Assembly (NCBI GenBank): GCA_937625935.1
Contig: OW569375.1
Location: forward strand, 401,874 to 465,873
Source of the DNA: Tetramitus jugosus
Lineage: Eukaryota; Heterolobosea; Eutetramitea; Acrasida; Vahlkampfiidae
Length of the DNA stretch: 64,000 nt
Direction: 5' to 3'
The stretch's first letter is position 1; each line of letters opens with the position of its first letter. This document shows, in pieces, positions 1 through 9,066 of this stretch. The notes below the pieces were generated by a model that saw only the letters and a program-made list of their open reading frames with translations, was not told the origin of the DNA and did no database searches. The translations under genes and the position numbers were made by a program.

Positions 1-676
1 CATATTGATTTTGAGTCAAAGAACGTTTTGGCTTGAACACACTCTTTTGTTTCGAAGCAACTTGACTCCTCATCAGATTTTCATGATAGTTTTGGTCCCA
101 GGACAATGGAGAGTGACTCAGTTCGTCAGTCTTTATGAGACGAGATCGCTGTTGGTTTCCTAGAGTTGGCTCACCCGATAAGGTTAATTCAATGGTTAGT
201 GCCTTGCTATTGGTGTTATTGTGACCGAACTTTTGTTTGGAAGGAGATTGGTTTCTGGACAATCCTGAGCTCGCAGATTTTACTCTCCTGGGTTGAGTCA
301 TTTGTACAATGGGTTTTGGTTCGGTCGTCCTGTAATGGTAGTCATGTGCTATCGTATGGTTTGAAGCCTGAGAGCGCATTAGAGGTAAGTAACTCTATTT
401 TCCAAAGCAACGGATGCTTGAGCTTTTCACTGAACACGGGAACTCTAATTTCACCTGAAACGGCGCGAGTTCTCCGTAAATGAAAAGTTCCCGCCAAAAA
501 TCAATCATCAGCTTTGGATCAATCAATGGCCTGGTCCTCAACTCCAATGAGATCAGCTCATGACTTGAACAGTCGGTCGTGATCTTGCCTTCATAAAAAC
601 GGTGAGTTTGCTTGGAACTTTCTTCTTCAATGAATTTGTTGAAGTATTTTTTGTTGTGAAAAAAAACACAAAAACA
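1..676. other. Upstream non-coding stretch
   Basis: No convincing gene is visible in the first 676 bases. The open frames here (for example 166-483 on the plus strand) have no recognisable motif and atypical composition. The stretch ends in the 5' untranslated region of the RRP40 gene. A gene ending just left of the window cannot be excluded. Confidence 0.5.
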
Positions 677-1549
677 ATGCAAGTGAATGAAAAGCTCATT
701 GACACACTGGTCATGCCCGGTGACGTGATCACACTGTCCACCAAGAGTAGCTCTCAAGAACAAGGACGAAAACCAATACGGATCGGTCAAGGTATCGCTG
801 CCAACGGACCTCAGCTTGTTTCGCAGAAATTCGGAGTTTTACGTTATTTATCCGCTCAGAACAAGTACTTTGTGGAGAGCGCGCAACAGACTGTGTACAA
901 TCAATTAGCACAGGATGACATGGTCATTGGTGTCATCAAGGAGAGAGCTGGAGAGAACTACAAGGTTGAGATCAATGCACCTCACACTGCCACTCTGAAT
1001 TTGACTTCGTTCGATGGTGCGACCAAGAGAAACAGACCAGATTTGAAACCGGGAAGTCTTGTCTATGCACGAGTCTCGACAGTCAACAGAGATTTAGATC
1101 CAGAGATTACGTGTGTCTCTTCGAATGCAGCCATGAGAAAGGATTGGGTGACTGGACTGAGCACGTTTGGAGAACTAAAGGACGGTTACATGATTCAAGT
1201 TGGTTGCGACGTGTGCAGAAGTTTGTTGCAACCGGACAATGAACTGTTGAAACAACTGGGAGAGAGAGTGCCATTTGAGATTGCTGTGGGGTTGAACGGT
1301 AGAGTCTGGGTTTGTGCCATGGATCAACCAGCGCCATCGTCACTCATGCCATCTACAACACCATCCACAATTGATGCGTCACGTGCTGTAGATGCCCATG
1401 TCAAGGACACCATTCTGATTGCCAATGCCATTCAAAACATTCAATACCTGAGCAATGCACAACAAATTAAGCAATTGTTAGACAGATTATTCAGTGCACC
1501 ACAGACACCAGCAAAGAGCGCTGTTGCTGGACGCAAGAAGAAAAAGTAA
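677..1549 (+). CDS. RRP40: Exosome complex component RRP40
   Basis: A 290-residue non-catalytic cap subunit of the RNA exosome (EXOSC3/Rrp40), which helps thread RNA into the 3'-5' exonuclease core in nucleus and cytoplasm. Visible in order: an N-terminal domain containing VMPGD; an S1-type OB fold around residues 75-150 containing SFDGATKRNRPD, almost identical to animal and fungal Rrp40; and a C-terminal KH domain with GLNGRVWV. The C-terminus is a lysine-rich tail. The frame is open upstream to 602, but the Met at 677 is preceded by an A-rich AAAACA context and gives the family length, so I place the start there. No intron is seen. The domain match makes this a firm call. Confidence 0.94.
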   Translation: MQVNEKLIDTLVMPGDVITLSTKSSSQEQGRKPIRIGQGIAANGPQLVSQKFGVLRYLSAQNKYFVESAQQTVYNQLAQDDMVIGVIKERAGENYKVEINAPHTATLNLTSFDGATKRNRPDLKPGSLVYARVSTVNRDLDPEITCVSSNAAMRKDWVTGLSTFGELKDGYMIQVGCDVCRSLLQPDNELLKQLGERVPFEIAVGLNGRVWVCAMDQPAPSSLMPSTTPSTIDASRAVDAHVKDTILIANAIQNIQYLSNAQQIKQLLDRLFSAPQTPAKSAVAGRKKKK

Positions 1550-1864
1550 AGAGTTGTTAAAAAAATTGTAATCCACTCAAAAATAGCGACTGGCAGCAAG
1601 CATTGAATCCTTCCAGGTATGATCCTGAAATATCGGGTCACATGTGCAACCATCATCACCCATCTCATCTTTTCGAAAGGGGGGAATTTTGATGACAATT
1701 TTAGCCTCTGCGCCTAGCACTAACTTTTTCGCCAGATGTTGCAAATAACAGGTCGCTGAAGGCAAGTTGCCAGTGTCTGTAACAAAGTATTTAAAACAAC
1801 AACACAACAACAATATCAAATACCTACCCAAACTATCATCTCTTATCAAGATTATTATCTGGAC

Positions 1865-2647
1865 ATGACTTTTTCGAAGATTATTCTTTCACTGCTCGTG
1901 CTGTGTCTTGTCACTTACACCTGTACCGCTAGATTACTAGAGTTCTCTGCTGGAACTAGAGGAATTTACAAGGGCGAACTATCTATGGGAGCATTCACCA
2001 TGGATGTCTCTCTAGATCCACCAGCAGTCTCCTTCAAATGTACTACCAAGGCAGATAATACTGCTTGCCCTGTTACCAAAGTATCAAACGCCACAGTTAC
2101 AATTGGTGCTGACTATGTTCTCGTTTCTGTGCCTGCTTCGGGTTCTGCTGCGGACAAGTGCTCCCAAGTTCCTGCATTCCAATATGGTGTCGAATCCATT
2201 GTTGAGTCCAATGGAATATCCAAGGGATTCCTAGTTGTTTATTATAATCAACAGAACGTCACCATTGGTGAGAGATGTATCACTGTTGATGCCACTAAGG
2301 CAATGGTGGGTATTGATTGGATTAATGATCAGAACTGTGTCGCTCTATCTGCAACAACAACTGCTGGATGTACCTCAACAGCTGCTAACCAAGCTGCAAC
2401 AAGCTTTGTTGTCGCTGGAGCTTTGAGTGATAGAGAAGTTCTTCCAGAACCTTCTCCTTCAGCCACACCTTCCACATCTGGACAGAGCAGCACTGATCCA
2501 TCTCATTCTCACGCTGACAGCAGCACACAACCCAGAGATTCATCCAAGAAGAACACTGCTACAAGATCATACTTGTATTCAGCAGTTGCTGTTGCCATTG
2601 TGATAGGAACCATTATTGTGTCCCATTTGAACATTCTCAAGCAATAA
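1865..2647 (+). CDS. Secreted or membrane-anchored surface protein
   Basis: A 260-residue protein whose function I do not recognise. Residues 1-22 form a classic signal peptide ending near CTA-R. The mature domain (about 25-185) has several cysteines that could pair, and Asn-X-Ser/Thr sites such as NVT and NAT. Residues about 195-230 form a Ser/Thr/Pro-rich stalk typical of O-glycosylated linkers. A hydrophobic segment follows at about 236-256 with only four or five residues after it. That tail fits either a single-pass anchor or a GPI-attachment signal. The likely location is the plasma membrane or endolysosome. A plausible job is a coat or adhesion protein, but nothing in the sequence fixes it. 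Confidence 0.75.
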   Translation: MTFSKIILSLLVLCLVTYTCTARLLEFSAGTRGIYKGELSMGAFTMDVSLDPPAVSFKCTTKADNTACPVTKVSNATVTIGADYVLVSVPASGSAADKCSQVPAFQYGVESIVESNGISKGFLVVYYNQQNVTIGERCITVDATKAMVGIDWINDQNCVALSATTTAGCTSTAANQAATSFVVAGALSDREVLPEPSPSATPSTSGQSSTDPSHSHADSSTQPRDSSKKNTATRSYLYSAVAVAIVIGTIIVSHLNILKQ

Positions 2648-2729
2648 GCTCCCAAATGCTACATGTGTAAACAAAAAACAGAAACTAACATCTGTTGCAA
2701 AATAAAATCAAAAACGACCACTACGTTCC

Positions 2730-3212
2730 ATGGAAGATCACCAATCATCAACAACAACAAACAACACTATTTTTCTCGTCAAACAAATAAACACGTATCT
2801 CAGTGATCGAAGTTCTCGATCTCATCTTCTCCAATTGCCCACTGTCCGAACCATTGGTCTTCTCAAGTGCTTTGATGTCAGTGAAAGCAAGGCTACTGTT
2901 GAAGATGAAGGATCTGTTCTTCATATTGACACTTCATTGATCCCTCAGTTTCATGCCCACTCAAACACTTGGTACACGTTTATTGGACAGATGGAGCAGC
3001 GCAATACCTTGCTAGAAGAAGCAGCAGAAGAAGAAAATCACCCCATGAGTCGTCGCCACAATATTTATTATGTGCTCAAAGCAAAAATCGCACACGAGAT
3101 GCACGGAATGGACTCTAGTTCCATCAAATTGTGGAAGCAGAGTCTTTTGGCGTGTCAAAAATTTTTAGGCGACAATGACATCCAGGAATACAATCGAAAT
3201 TTGGACAGCTGA
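2730..3212 (+). CDS. TEN1: CST complex subunit TEN1-like OB-fold protein
   Basis: A 160-residue protein that I match to TEN1, the small OB-fold subunit of the CST (CTC1-STN1-TEN1) complex that binds telomeric single strands and aids C-strand fill-in. The pattern agrees in order with the animal protein: RTIGLLKCFDV near residues 40-50 (RTxGxL...D), a beta strand ending HIDTSLI, PQFHAH (the conserved FHA), a YxxxGQME strand, then VLKAKI...HGMD before a C-terminal helix. It is longer than human TEN1 because of an N-terminal low-complexity extension and an acidic insertion (EEAAEEEN). The family is short and divergent, so the call rests on ordered motif agreement. An unrelated OB-fold protein is the alternative. 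Confidence 0.7.
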   Translation: MEDHQSSTTTNNTIFLVKQINTYLSDRSSRSHLLQLPTVRTIGLLKCFDVSESKATVEDEGSVLHIDTSLIPQFHAHSNTWYTFIGQMEQRNTLLEEAAEEENHPMSRRHNIYYVLKAKIAHEMHGMDSSSIKLWKQSLLACQKFLGDNDIQEYNRNLDS

Positions 3213-3670
3213 GAAGTGGAACAATGGCAAACTAGTTTTGAGCAGAATATATATTCGTTGTGAACAAACTCCCATAAGCTGAAATATTTGTCCTTGGACA
3301 GAATGCAACTTCGAATTCCCTTCAATAGTCAAACGCCGTGATAAGAATTCCCGGACATTGCCGGAGTTAATGTTCGTGTTTTTGTTCGAAAGAGGAATTT
3401 TCAAGTCTGGAATTTCCAGCCTATCGATGTCACTCATCGACATCTAGCAGCACTCGAGGATATAGGGGGCATACATGCTGTGGTGATCAGTCAGTTGATT
3501 AAATGATTAGCCCGCTTCTCTTCTTTCAGCTTTGGTTGAACTGAACAACTGAGTTGTACGCGTGTGTTTTCCCTGGACAGAAACACGCATGCTTCCAACC
3601 ATAAAATCATTTGTAGCTTACACAACAACAAAAAAACAAACAAAAACACCAAAAAACTAGCAAGAAAAAC
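3213..3670. other. Intergenic region upstream of GH31 gene
   Basis: A 458-base stretch between the TEN1-like gene and the alpha-glucosidase. It ends in an A-rich 5' leader (AACAAAAACACC-like) directly before the glucosidase start. I see no RNA gene, repeat or coding frame with recognisable content. It presumably holds the glucosidase promoter. Confidence 0.5.
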
Positions 3671-6232
3671 ATGTCCATGGGAAGAAGCACACGATTCCTG
3701 TGCTACCTACTGCTCCTCGTGAGCATCATGGTCACATTCGCCACAGCAATCGACCCCAAATATCAACTGTTCAACCTTGAGAGAACACCCACTGGTTACC
3801 AAGGCCAATTGAAGCTCCAAGAGGGTAGTGGTCCATTCGGTAACGATATTCAAGACCTCAAATTCCAAATGTTCTACGAGACGAACACTCGTCTTCACAT
3901 CAAGATCACTGATCTCAATGAACAAAGATGGCAACTACCAAAGCAATTACTCAAGAGTGAATTGCCAAGTGTTGCTGCTGCCAATCCAAAGTACAATGTC
4001 GAATTCCAAAAGTATCCATTCGGATTCAAGGTCACTAGAAACGGTGGTGGAGGTGATAATGTCATTTTTGACAGCAGTACCAAGCCATTTATTTTTGAGG
4101 ATCAGTTTATTCAGATTGGAACCCAGTTTTCAAGAAGAGATCCAAACATTTATGGATTGGGTGAGAGAGTGCATCCATTGAGACTCAACACGTCTGATGT
4201 TGCGTACACAATGTTCAATTTGGACAATTTGAATCGTTTTAGAGAGAATTTGTACGGTACTCATCCATTTTATATGGAGTTGAAGGATGATCGCACAGCC
4301 TATGGTGTCTTCTTGTTCAATGGTAATGCCATGGATGTTCGATTAGAGCCAAATGCACTCAGCTATAGAACCATTGGTGGTGTCATTGATTTGTACATAT
4401 TTTTGGGACCTGAGCCAGAAACTGTTGTGAAGCAGTATCAAGAAGTGATTGGTAAGCCAATTTTGCCACCATTTTGGTCATTCGGATGGCATCAGTGCAA
4501 GTATGGATACAAGGATCTGGATGAAGTGAAGGCTGTTGTGAATACCTATGCAAAGTACAAGCTTCCATTGGAAGCCATGTGGAACGATATTGACTACATG
4601 GATGCCTACAAGGATTTCACATGGGATCCACAGAGATACAACATTGAACAAGTGAAGAAGTTTGTTGATGATTTGCACAACAAGGATCAACGCTACGTTG
4701 TCATTATTGATCCTGCCATTGCAAATGAACCTGGATATGCTCCATATGACGAAGGTGTTCAAAAGAACATTTTCATCAATAGTGCACAGACTGGAAAGGC
4801 ATTGGTGAACAAGCAATGGCCTGGATTGTCTGTCTTCCCTGATTTCACTAACCCAGCCACCACTGAATACTGGGCAAAGTTTGTTGAAAAGTTTATTACT
4901 GATGTGCCAATTGATGCCTTGTGGTTGGACATGAACGAAATCTCCGGATTCTGTGACGGTGTCTGTAACACTACTAGCAAAGTTAGAAAGACAAAGGCTG
5001 GACCATTCAGAGATGTGAACAATCCACCATTTGTTCCAGATAATGGCGGTACCAGAACATTGGACTACAAGACTATGAGTATGGACGCAAAGCACTACCT
5101 CGGACAACAGTATGATGTGCACAACATTTTTGCAAACTTTGAGATCAATGCTACTTTGCCATCTCTCCAGAAGGTCACAGGTAAGAGACCATGGATCGTC
5201 ACTCGTGCTTCCTATGCTGGTATGGGTAGTCTTGCTACTCACTGGCTCGGTGACAATGAATCCACTTGGGAGTCTTTGAAGCTTTCCATTTCCGGAATGT
5301 TGAACATGAACATTTTCGGTATTCCGATGGTTGGTGCTGATATCTGTGGCTTCATGGGTAACACTACCATGGAGTTGTGTGCCAGATGGACTCAATTGGG
5401 CTCATTCTATCCATTTGCTAGAAATCATAACACTTTGGGCTCTATCCCTCAAGAACCATACGTCTTCGGTCAGGCATTCGTCGATATGACCAAGAACCTG
5501 TTGGCTGTCAGATACTCATTGTTGAACTATTTCTACACTTTGTTCGCCGATGTTCACAAACACGGTGGTACTGTTGTCAGACCATTGTTCTTCGAGTTCA
5601 GCGATCCAAAGTTGGAATTTATTGACACTCAGTTCATGATTGGTAGTGGTCTTTTGATTTCTCCAGTTGTCGCTGAAGGCGCAAGAGTCAGAGATGCTTA
5701 CTTCCCAGGTGAGGACAAGTGGTACGACTTCTACTCTGGTGCATTCTTGACCAAGGGTGGTGTGAGCAAGTCCTTGTATGCTCCACTGACCTTCATTCCT
5801 GTTCACGTCCGTGGTGGATCTGTTATTCCAAAGCAGTTCCCTGGTTTGACAACTTCTGAAGTGCGTAACAATCCATTTGAGATCTTGATTGCTCTCGATG
5901 ATTATCACTCTGCTTATGGTACACTGATCTTGGATGATGGCGACAGTGTTGACACATTGGAGAATGGTCAATACACTGAGATTAGCTATGATGCTGGAAA
6001 GATGGACGCAGGCACTATTTCTCTGAGCTCAAAGGTTGGAAAGAACGGATATGCAGCTGCTTCTCAAAGAATTGTTGGCCAAGTGACTGTATTTGGTGTT
6101 CCAAGCATCTGCCAAGTTTCAATCAACGGACAACCTACCGCCAACTATGAAGTGAACAAGGAGTTCAATGTTCTAAGAATCAAGACTACATTGACTCTGA
6201 CTGATCCATTCACAGTTTCTTTCGGATGTTAA
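3671..6232 (+). CDS. GH31 alpha-glucosidase, secreted or lysosomal
   Basis: An 853-residue glycoside hydrolase family 31 enzyme of the acid alpha-glucosidase/maltase type, releasing glucose from alpha-1,4 (and 1,6) linked glucans. Residues 1-26 are a signal peptide ending TFATA. An N-terminal beta-sandwich precedes the (beta/alpha)8 barrel. The nucleophile Asp is D420 in WLDMNE, and the general acid Asp is D528 in HWLGDNEST. Other family hallmarks are GLGERVHP, WNDIDYMD and the C-terminal beta domains with VHVRGGSVIP. No intron is visible and the length is normal for the family. It most likely acts in the phagolysosome or outside the cell on starch or glycogen from food. Confidence 0.95.
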   Translation: MSMGRSTRFLCYLLLLVSIMVTFATAIDPKYQLFNLERTPTGYQGQLKLQEGSGPFGNDIQDLKFQMFYETNTRLHIKITDLNEQRWQLPKQLLKSELPSVAAANPKYNVEFQKYPFGFKVTRNGGGGDNVIFDSSTKPFIFEDQFIQIGTQFSRRDPNIYGLGERVHPLRLNTSDVAYTMFNLDNLNRFRENLYGTHPFYMELKDDRTAYGVFLFNGNAMDVRLEPNALSYRTIGGVIDLYIFLGPEPETVVKQYQEVIGKPILPPFWSFGWHQCKYGYKDLDEVKAVVNTYAKYKLPLEAMWNDIDYMDAYKDFTWDPQRYNIEQVKKFVDDLHNKDQRYVVIIDPAIANEPGYAPYDEGVQKNIFINSAQTGKALVNKQWPGLSVFPDFTNPATTEYWAKFVEKFITDVPIDALWLDMNEISGFCDGVCNTTSKVRKTKAGPFRDVNNPPFVPDNGGTRTLDYKTMSMDAKHYLGQQYDVHNIFANFEINATLPSLQKVTGKRPWIVTRASYAGMGSLATHWLGDNESTWESLKLSISGMLNMNIFGIPMVGADICGFMGNTTMELCARWTQLGSFYPFARNHNTLGSIPQEPYVFGQAFVDMTKNLLAVRYSLLNYFYTLFADVHKHGGTVVRPLFFEFSDPKLEFIDTQFMIGSGLLISPVVAEGARVRDAYFPGEDKWYDFYSGAFLTKGGVSKSLYAPLTFIPVHVRGGSVIPKQFPGLTTSEVRNNPFEILIALDDYHSAYGTLILDDGDSVDTLENGQYTEISYDAGKMDAGTISLSSKVGKNGYAAASQRIVGQVTVFGVPSICQVSINGQPTANYEVNKEFNVLRIKTTLTLTDPFTVSFGC

Positions 6233-6325
6233 ATTAATATACACTTTTTCTTGCGGTTTGAATTTTTACTTTGCATGTGCATACTTTGAAGTTGAGAATT
6301 TTGTATGTTGCCAAAAGGTGACTCT

Positions 6326-7027
6326 TTAGTTCTTTTGGATCGGTAAGAATAATTTGAATTCGCTTGGTAGTTCATTCTCCGAATACAATCGATCACTAAA
6401 GTAGATTCGTCTAATCCTGCAATTGGCATGAATTTGCACTTGCAGAGTTTCTAGATAGTTCGTTCCGTAGGCTCTTCTTGTAAAATCTGATAAATTGAAT
6501 TGTATTTGATTCCAACCTTCGTCTAAACGCATAGGCATCGTACAAATGAATGGTTTTACTCTTGTTGTCGTCTGGTAATTACTAGCCCGGAACCTTCTCT
6601 TTATATTCTTGTCATCCAGTACTTGGACCTCAAATGTAAAGTACTTTTTCAGCTATTGATTTAAAAATGGAGTGAATAAATGGGTCAAAGGGAGAACTCA
6701 CTTAACACAACTTACATTTTTAATAATCATCACAAGAAAGGGTAGTTTTATACCAAGTGTTTTCTTTGCATCTGCTGGACATGTGATAAAAGTGGTGCTG
6801 ACATTTGTTCCAATAATTTCAAGCACAGATGATTGAATGTCTTGATCAGTGATTCTCTTGATGTGACCGTTCCTCACTAACGAATCAATCAGAGTCAATT
6901 TATGGATCATATCACTGCTTGTTCACACACAAGAGAACATACCTTGTTTATCCCAAATTTGTAATGGTTTAGAACCAATGCTGTAAAGAATGGACAGAAA
7001 TCCGGATTGGAATGTGTTTTTAAACAT
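6326..7027 (-). CDS. CFAP20: Cilia- and flagella-associated protein 20 (BUG22)
   Basis: Three exons: 7027-6943, 6876-6716 and 6652-6326, with introns of 66 and 63 nt (donors GTATGT and GTAAGT; acceptors TTAG and ATAG). Spliced, they give 190 residues that follow human CFAP20 almost residue for residue: [86 protein letters not shown] and the [12 protein letters not shown] end. CFAP20 is an axonemal inner-junction and basal-body protein required for cilium shape and motility. It implies the organism builds flagella in part of its life cycle. The gene is divergent from the HROB-like gene, about 230 bases away. Confidence 0.96.
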
Positions 7028-7260
7028 GGTATGTACAGATAGATGGGATGTTGGGTTCACGACTTTAAAGTGTAAATGAACTATTGAGAAATGTAGGTTT
7101 TCGTTTCAGAAGCGGTAGATGAGCAGTTTTGTTGGTTACCACGATCGTTTTTCAGTAGTTGCAACGTTGGGAATTCAGGCGCGCAAATAAAAAGGCGGCA
7201 GTCTTTCGCTCGCGAACAAATAGCTCATTTCCAGAAAATCGGCGAACTCCACATTTCCTC

Positions 7261-8490
7261 ATGAGTTTGGAAGCACAAGCAAAACAAAATCAAACAGAAA
7301 ACAAAGCAATGAACAACTACGAAAACGACGATGAATATGACGACGAAGACAACCACCATAACCACCACGAGATTCTCGTCAACAACCACTTTCGCCACAT
7401 TCCTGGTCCAGCCGGAGAAATTTTCATCAGTGATGATCATTTGAAGAATCAGCAACTGTATCAGCAACAGTTTACTCAAATGCAACAAAGTAAAAAAAAT
7501 TCAAGTAATAACAGTAACAATAATAATAATAGTAACATGAACAATAGTAACAAGGAAAAGAAGCTACAAGAGGAATTTGAGAAAAATTTGCGAAATTCAT
7601 TGGAAAAGTTTTTGATTGATAATGGATTACCTAATGGCATGGACATTTGTCGAAACAATAGTATCATTTTTATGAAGAGTGGTAATCATTTTGAGAAGAA
7701 GGTGACGTTGGCTGCCATGTGCGTAAAGAATATCATTCGATATGATTCTGTTCAATCGGCTAGTGTTTTACTGTGTGATTTCTATCGGTCTCCTTCATCG
7801 TCATCGACTACGCATCACTCTTCCTCACCACAACCTCATGGTGTAGGTAGCAGTAGTGGTACTAGTGTTGCATCGTCGAACACGGGTGGATTATCGGATG
7901 AAAATCTGATTGAAGCAACTATTCATCGATCTGTGATTGAAAAGTATCCCCATGTGCTGACACCGGGAACGTTGTTACTACTCAAAAAGTTTTGTTTGTT
8001 TCATCCTTCGCCAAGAACGCATCACTTGATATTGACACCAAAGAATATTGTCAACATTTTTTCATCTGGAGCGGCTCAGAAGCGAATCGAGAAGAGTTTG
8101 GGGATTAGTTCGTCTCAGACAAGTTCAGTCTCTTCTTCATCTTCTTCCTCATCGAGCAGTACTAGAAGACCCGAGAAACAAACAGATAGGAGCTCAGTCT
8201 CCACGACAAATGTAGATAGAGTTGAAGAGAGCAGATCTTATCACCACCATGAAGAGGAGCGAGTGATGGAAAATGTGGAAGAGAGAAGATCACATGAACA
8301 ATTGAGCACTGTTGTTCGGTTTTCGAGTCACAATAAGGATAGTGGTGCTGATAGAATTAGTAACGATGCTCCTCGGAGACCATTCGTATTACCTCCACCA
8401 CCCAGTACAATCAAACAAAAGAACAAGAGAACATTGGAAGAGCAGCAACGAGCATCAGTGTACCCCAAGCCACAGTTTTCAAGTGTCTGA
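7261..8490 (+). CDS. HROB: HROB-like (MCM8IP) recombination OB-fold protein
   Basis: Matches HROB, which loads or stimulates the MCM8-MCM9 helicase in homologous-recombination DNA synthesis. Evidence: an N-terminal IPGPAGEIF motif (HROB proteins carry a similar PGPAG), then a central OB fold with VTLAAMCVKNIIRYDSVQSA, IEATIHRSVIE, LTPGTLLLLKKFCLFHPSP and HLILTPKNIVNIFS, in the same order as the animal protein. N-, S- and H-rich linkers surround the domains. The frame is open from 7159, but the Met at 7261 is a plausible start. It ends at a TGA (8488-8490), after which the same frame stays open to 8910, so the true C-terminus may be longer; see the next entry. Confidence 0.72.
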   Translation: MSLEAQAKQNQTENKAMNNYENDDEYDDEDNHHNHHEILVNNHFRHIPGPAGEIFISDDHLKNQQLYQQQFTQMQQSKKNSSNNSNNNNNSNMNNSNKEKKLQEEFEKNLRNSLEKFLIDNGLPNGMDICRNNSIIFMKSGNHFEKKVTLAAMCVKNIIRYDSVQSASVLLCDFYRSPSSSSTTHHSSSPQPHGVGSSSGTSVASSNTGGLSDENLIEATIHRSVIEKYPHVLTPGTLLLLKKFCLFHPSPRTHHLILTPKNIVNIFSSGAAQKRIEKSLGISSSQTSSVSSSSSSSSSSTRRPEKQTDRSSVSTTNVDRVEESRSYHHHEEERVMENVEERRSHEQLSTVVRFSSHNKDSGADRISNDAPRRPFVLPPPPSTIKQKNKRTLEEQQRASVYPKPQFSSV

Positions 8491-8910
8491 AACAATAGTA
8501 ACAACAACGAAATCGATACAGATATGGAAATCACTGATACAATGGATGTATTGTCAGACGCAAAGGAATTGTTGAATTATCCTGATCAAGCATCTCAAGT
8601 CCTAATACCTGATGGGGATACTGAGCAAAATGATATGCAAATCAATGATGAGCCTCCTCAAAAGAAGGCACGCTTAATGGAGGATGATGATGACGATGAG
8701 GAGGAGGAGGATAATGTTAGTGATGACAAACAACAACAACAAACACAAAGCACCCAATCAAAGGAACAACACTATGCTCCAGCAGATGATTTTGATATGT
8801 TTAATCATGAACTCTATGCAGATGAAGAGCAAGATGAGAGACACACCCTAGGAGACCACATTGACAACTTGGAAGTTGAAGATATCCAGAACGAGGACGA
8901 GTTCTTCTAG
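8491..8910 (+). pseudogene. In-frame continuation of HROB-like gene after TGA
   Basis: Directly after the TGA at 8488-8490, the same frame runs open for 139 codons to a TAG at 8908-8910. The encoded stretch looks like ordinary protein of this genome: an NNSNNNE run, a basic PPQKKARL motif that could be a nuclear signal, a D/E-rich run, then a Q-rich run and an acidic tail ending NEDEFF. The first ATG in it is at 8524. I see no short intron that would remove the TGA and keep the frame. It may be the severed C-terminus of the HROB-like protein (nonsense allele or sequence error), a readthrough extension, or a separate small acidic protein. Confidence 0.45.
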
Positions 8911-9066
8911 GAGATTATCCTTTTGTATTTATTCGGAGTAAATTCTCCGCTTTTCTTCTTGCAAAATTTGGAACTTTCAAAAAAATGACCGTTACATTCG
9001 AGAAACTTTTCAAACAAATCAAAATTCTCGAGAAACGAAGCTCGAAACCATATTGATCGAAACCAT

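Noticed and set aside
166-483. 105-codon frame at the left end
   Set aside because: No motif, irregular composition, and it lies in the leader region of the RRP40 gene.
4478-5395. 305-codon minus-strand open frame inside the GH31 gene
   Set aside because: It lies antisense to a strongly conserved glucosidase, has no motif, and its composition follows from the sense codons. It is a shadow.
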